48,762 nucleotides of DNA from an uncultured Oscillospiraceae bacterium. Lineage in GTDB: Bacteria; Bacillota; Clostridia; Oscillospirales; Oscillospiraceae. Positions 48,215 to 48,762 of the stretch are shown one piece after another. The stretch is from the NCBI GenBank assembly GCA_910587645.1, contig CAJUNA010000032.1, positions 1-48,762 on the forward strand, read 5' to 3'. The notes beneath the pieces were generated by a model. That model was not told where the DNA came from and did not search any database. It saw only the letters and a list, made by a program, of their open reading frames with translations. How positions within the stretch are numbered: the stretch's first letter is position 1; every line of letters starts with the position of its first letter. The translations under genes and the position numbers were made by a program.

Positions 48215-48404
48215 AAATAGGATAAAAGAATATCGTGTGCGTTTTGACATGAAACAAGAAGAACTTGCTTCTAAAGTCGGAGTTCGTCGCGAAACAATAG
48301 GCAATCTCGAAAAAGGAAAATACAATCCCTCATTGGTACTCGCATGGAATATAGCGAAAGTCTTTGGAGTTTCAATCGAAGAAATATTTACAGTTGAGGA
48401 TTGA
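48207..48404 (+). CDS. XRE-family HTH regulator
   Basis: A 65-residue single-domain regulator of the YgzD type (IKEYRVRFDMKQEELASKVGVRRETIGNLEKGKYNPSLVLAWNIAKVFGVSIEEIF). It overlaps the DUF3796 gene by 8 bp. Such pairs may sense membrane or stress signals; no target is known here. Confidence 0.9.
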   Translation: MIKNRIKEYRVRFDMKQEELASKVGVRRETIGNLEKGKYNPSLVLAWNIAKVFGVSIEEIFTVED

Positions 48405-48414
48405 GGTGGTGTTA

Positions 48415-48603
48415 TTGAATTTAGATAATTGGATACTATGCCCCATCTGTGGTAATAAAACACGGTTAAAAGTACGAGAAGATACGGTACTTGAACGATT
48501 TCCACTATTTTGCCCGAAATGCAAGCATGAAACACTAATCAATGTAAAACACCTAAGTATATCAGTTATTAAAGAGCCAGACGCACAGACGCAGAGCCGA
48601 TAG
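48415..48603 (+). CDS. Cysteine-rich KTR-domain protein
   Basis: A 62-residue protein with WILCPICGNKTRLKVREDT and FPLFCPKCKHETLIN, i.e. two CxxC zinc knuckles, and the ending SVIKEPDAQTQSR. The family is widespread on Tn916-like and other conjugative elements of Firmicutes. The TTG at 48415 is chosen as start because GAGG lies 8 bp upstream and the conserved part begins there. Confidence 0.88.
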   Translation: MNLDNWILCPICGNKTRLKVREDTVLERFPLFCPKCKHETLINVKHLSISVIKEPDAQTQSR

Positions 48604-48636
48604 CACGCTTGAAATATAGCGGCTATCGGCTTTTTC
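48595..48636 (+). terminator. Terminator after the KTR gene
   Basis: AGCCGATAG and CTATCGGCT arms end in TTTTTCTTTT. The 5' arm overlaps the last codons of the KTR gene. Confidence 0.85.
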
Positions 48637-48657
48637 TTTTTAGACGGAGGTTTTATT

Positions 48658-48708
48658 ATGTTACTTGCCATTATACAAGCATTATCAAACTCGTTAAAAA
48701 AAGCCTAA
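48658..48708 (+). CDS. Possible 16-codon leader peptide
   Basis: ATG at 48658 has GGAGG 7 bp upstream and opens a frame of 16 codons (MLLAIIQALSNSLKKA). It may be a leader ahead of a gene beyond the window edge. No attenuator hairpin is visible inside the window. Confidence 0.3.
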   Translation: MLLAIIQALSNSLKKA

Positions 48709-48762
48709 CCAACACAACGGAAATTTCTGCCCATGAATATGAACTATCAGTACATCATACAT

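Noticed and set aside
1..48762. CRISPR arrays and rRNA genes
   Set aside because: No regularly spaced repeats with unique spacers and no rRNA-like stretches were seen in the window.

Overview
This window comes from a GC-rich, low-redundancy Firmicutes chromosome. The gene order pyrH-frr-uppS-cdsA-dxr-rseP-ispG, the IreB regulator beside rpsF-ssb-rpsR, strong AGGAGG ribosome binding sites, sigma-A-type promoters and frequent GTG/TTG starts all fit a gut Clostridia member of the Oscillospiraceae/Flavonifractor/Lawsonibacter type. The genus is an inference; no rRNA is present.

Left part (1-20.4 kb), core genome with accessory patches. 254-5403 (minus) holds two transcription units for surface polymers: a VTT-family membrane protein plus a GT2 glycosyltransferase, and a DUF4358 lipoprotein, an AlgI-like MBOAT acyltransferase and a DHHW/AlgJ-like protein. 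5515-12448 (minus) is a lipid and isoprenoid operon (pyrH, frr, uppS, cdsA, a GNAT, dxr, rseP, ispG). 12655-18642 holds an OmpR-type two-component system, the decayed remnant of an ABC transporter fused directly behind the kinase, and a divergent operon with a VTC-type polyphosphate polymerase domain protein, a DUF4956 membrane protein and a large CotH-kinase protein. A near-identical copy of that operon's promoter/operator lies after the CotH gene with no gene behind it. An AraC regulator and a zinc-ribbon protein follow.

Middle (20.6-28.4 kb): behind a tRNA-Thr(CGU) lies a compact plus-strand element with its own replication gene (an AEP primase/VirE-type helicase fusion), an iteron-flanked AT-rich stretch that looks like its origin, sigma-like and HTH regulators, a ribbon-helix-helix/Uma2-nuclease pair, many small orphan genes, and several structured RNAs. 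One of these is a complete type I hammerhead ribozyme with a canonical GUC cleavage triplet, immediately followed by a second structured RNA closed by an 11-bp stem. No integrase, terminase or capsid gene is visible, so it resembles a phage-satellite or plasmid-like replicon, or the remnant of one. This is the most interesting region.

Right part (28.5-48.8 kb): a six-hairpin glycosidase-like gene; ireB divergent from rpsF-ssb-rpsR; a TetR-controlled MacB-like ABC protein with an operator placed between -35 and -10; a LytTR two-component system followed by two LytTR-type direct repeats and a pair of ABC exporters; a minus operon with rluD, lspA, an inositol-monophosphatase-family gene, an HExxH-type protein and an overlapping 53-codon gene; a cell-wall amidase and a FeoA protein. 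From 46.2 kb the DNA is a mosaic: a truncated phage capsid gene, an internally deleted IS5-family element at the break point, a fragment of an unrelated gene, and then AT-rich mobile-type cargo (DUF3796 protein, XRE regulator, cysteine-rich KTR protein).
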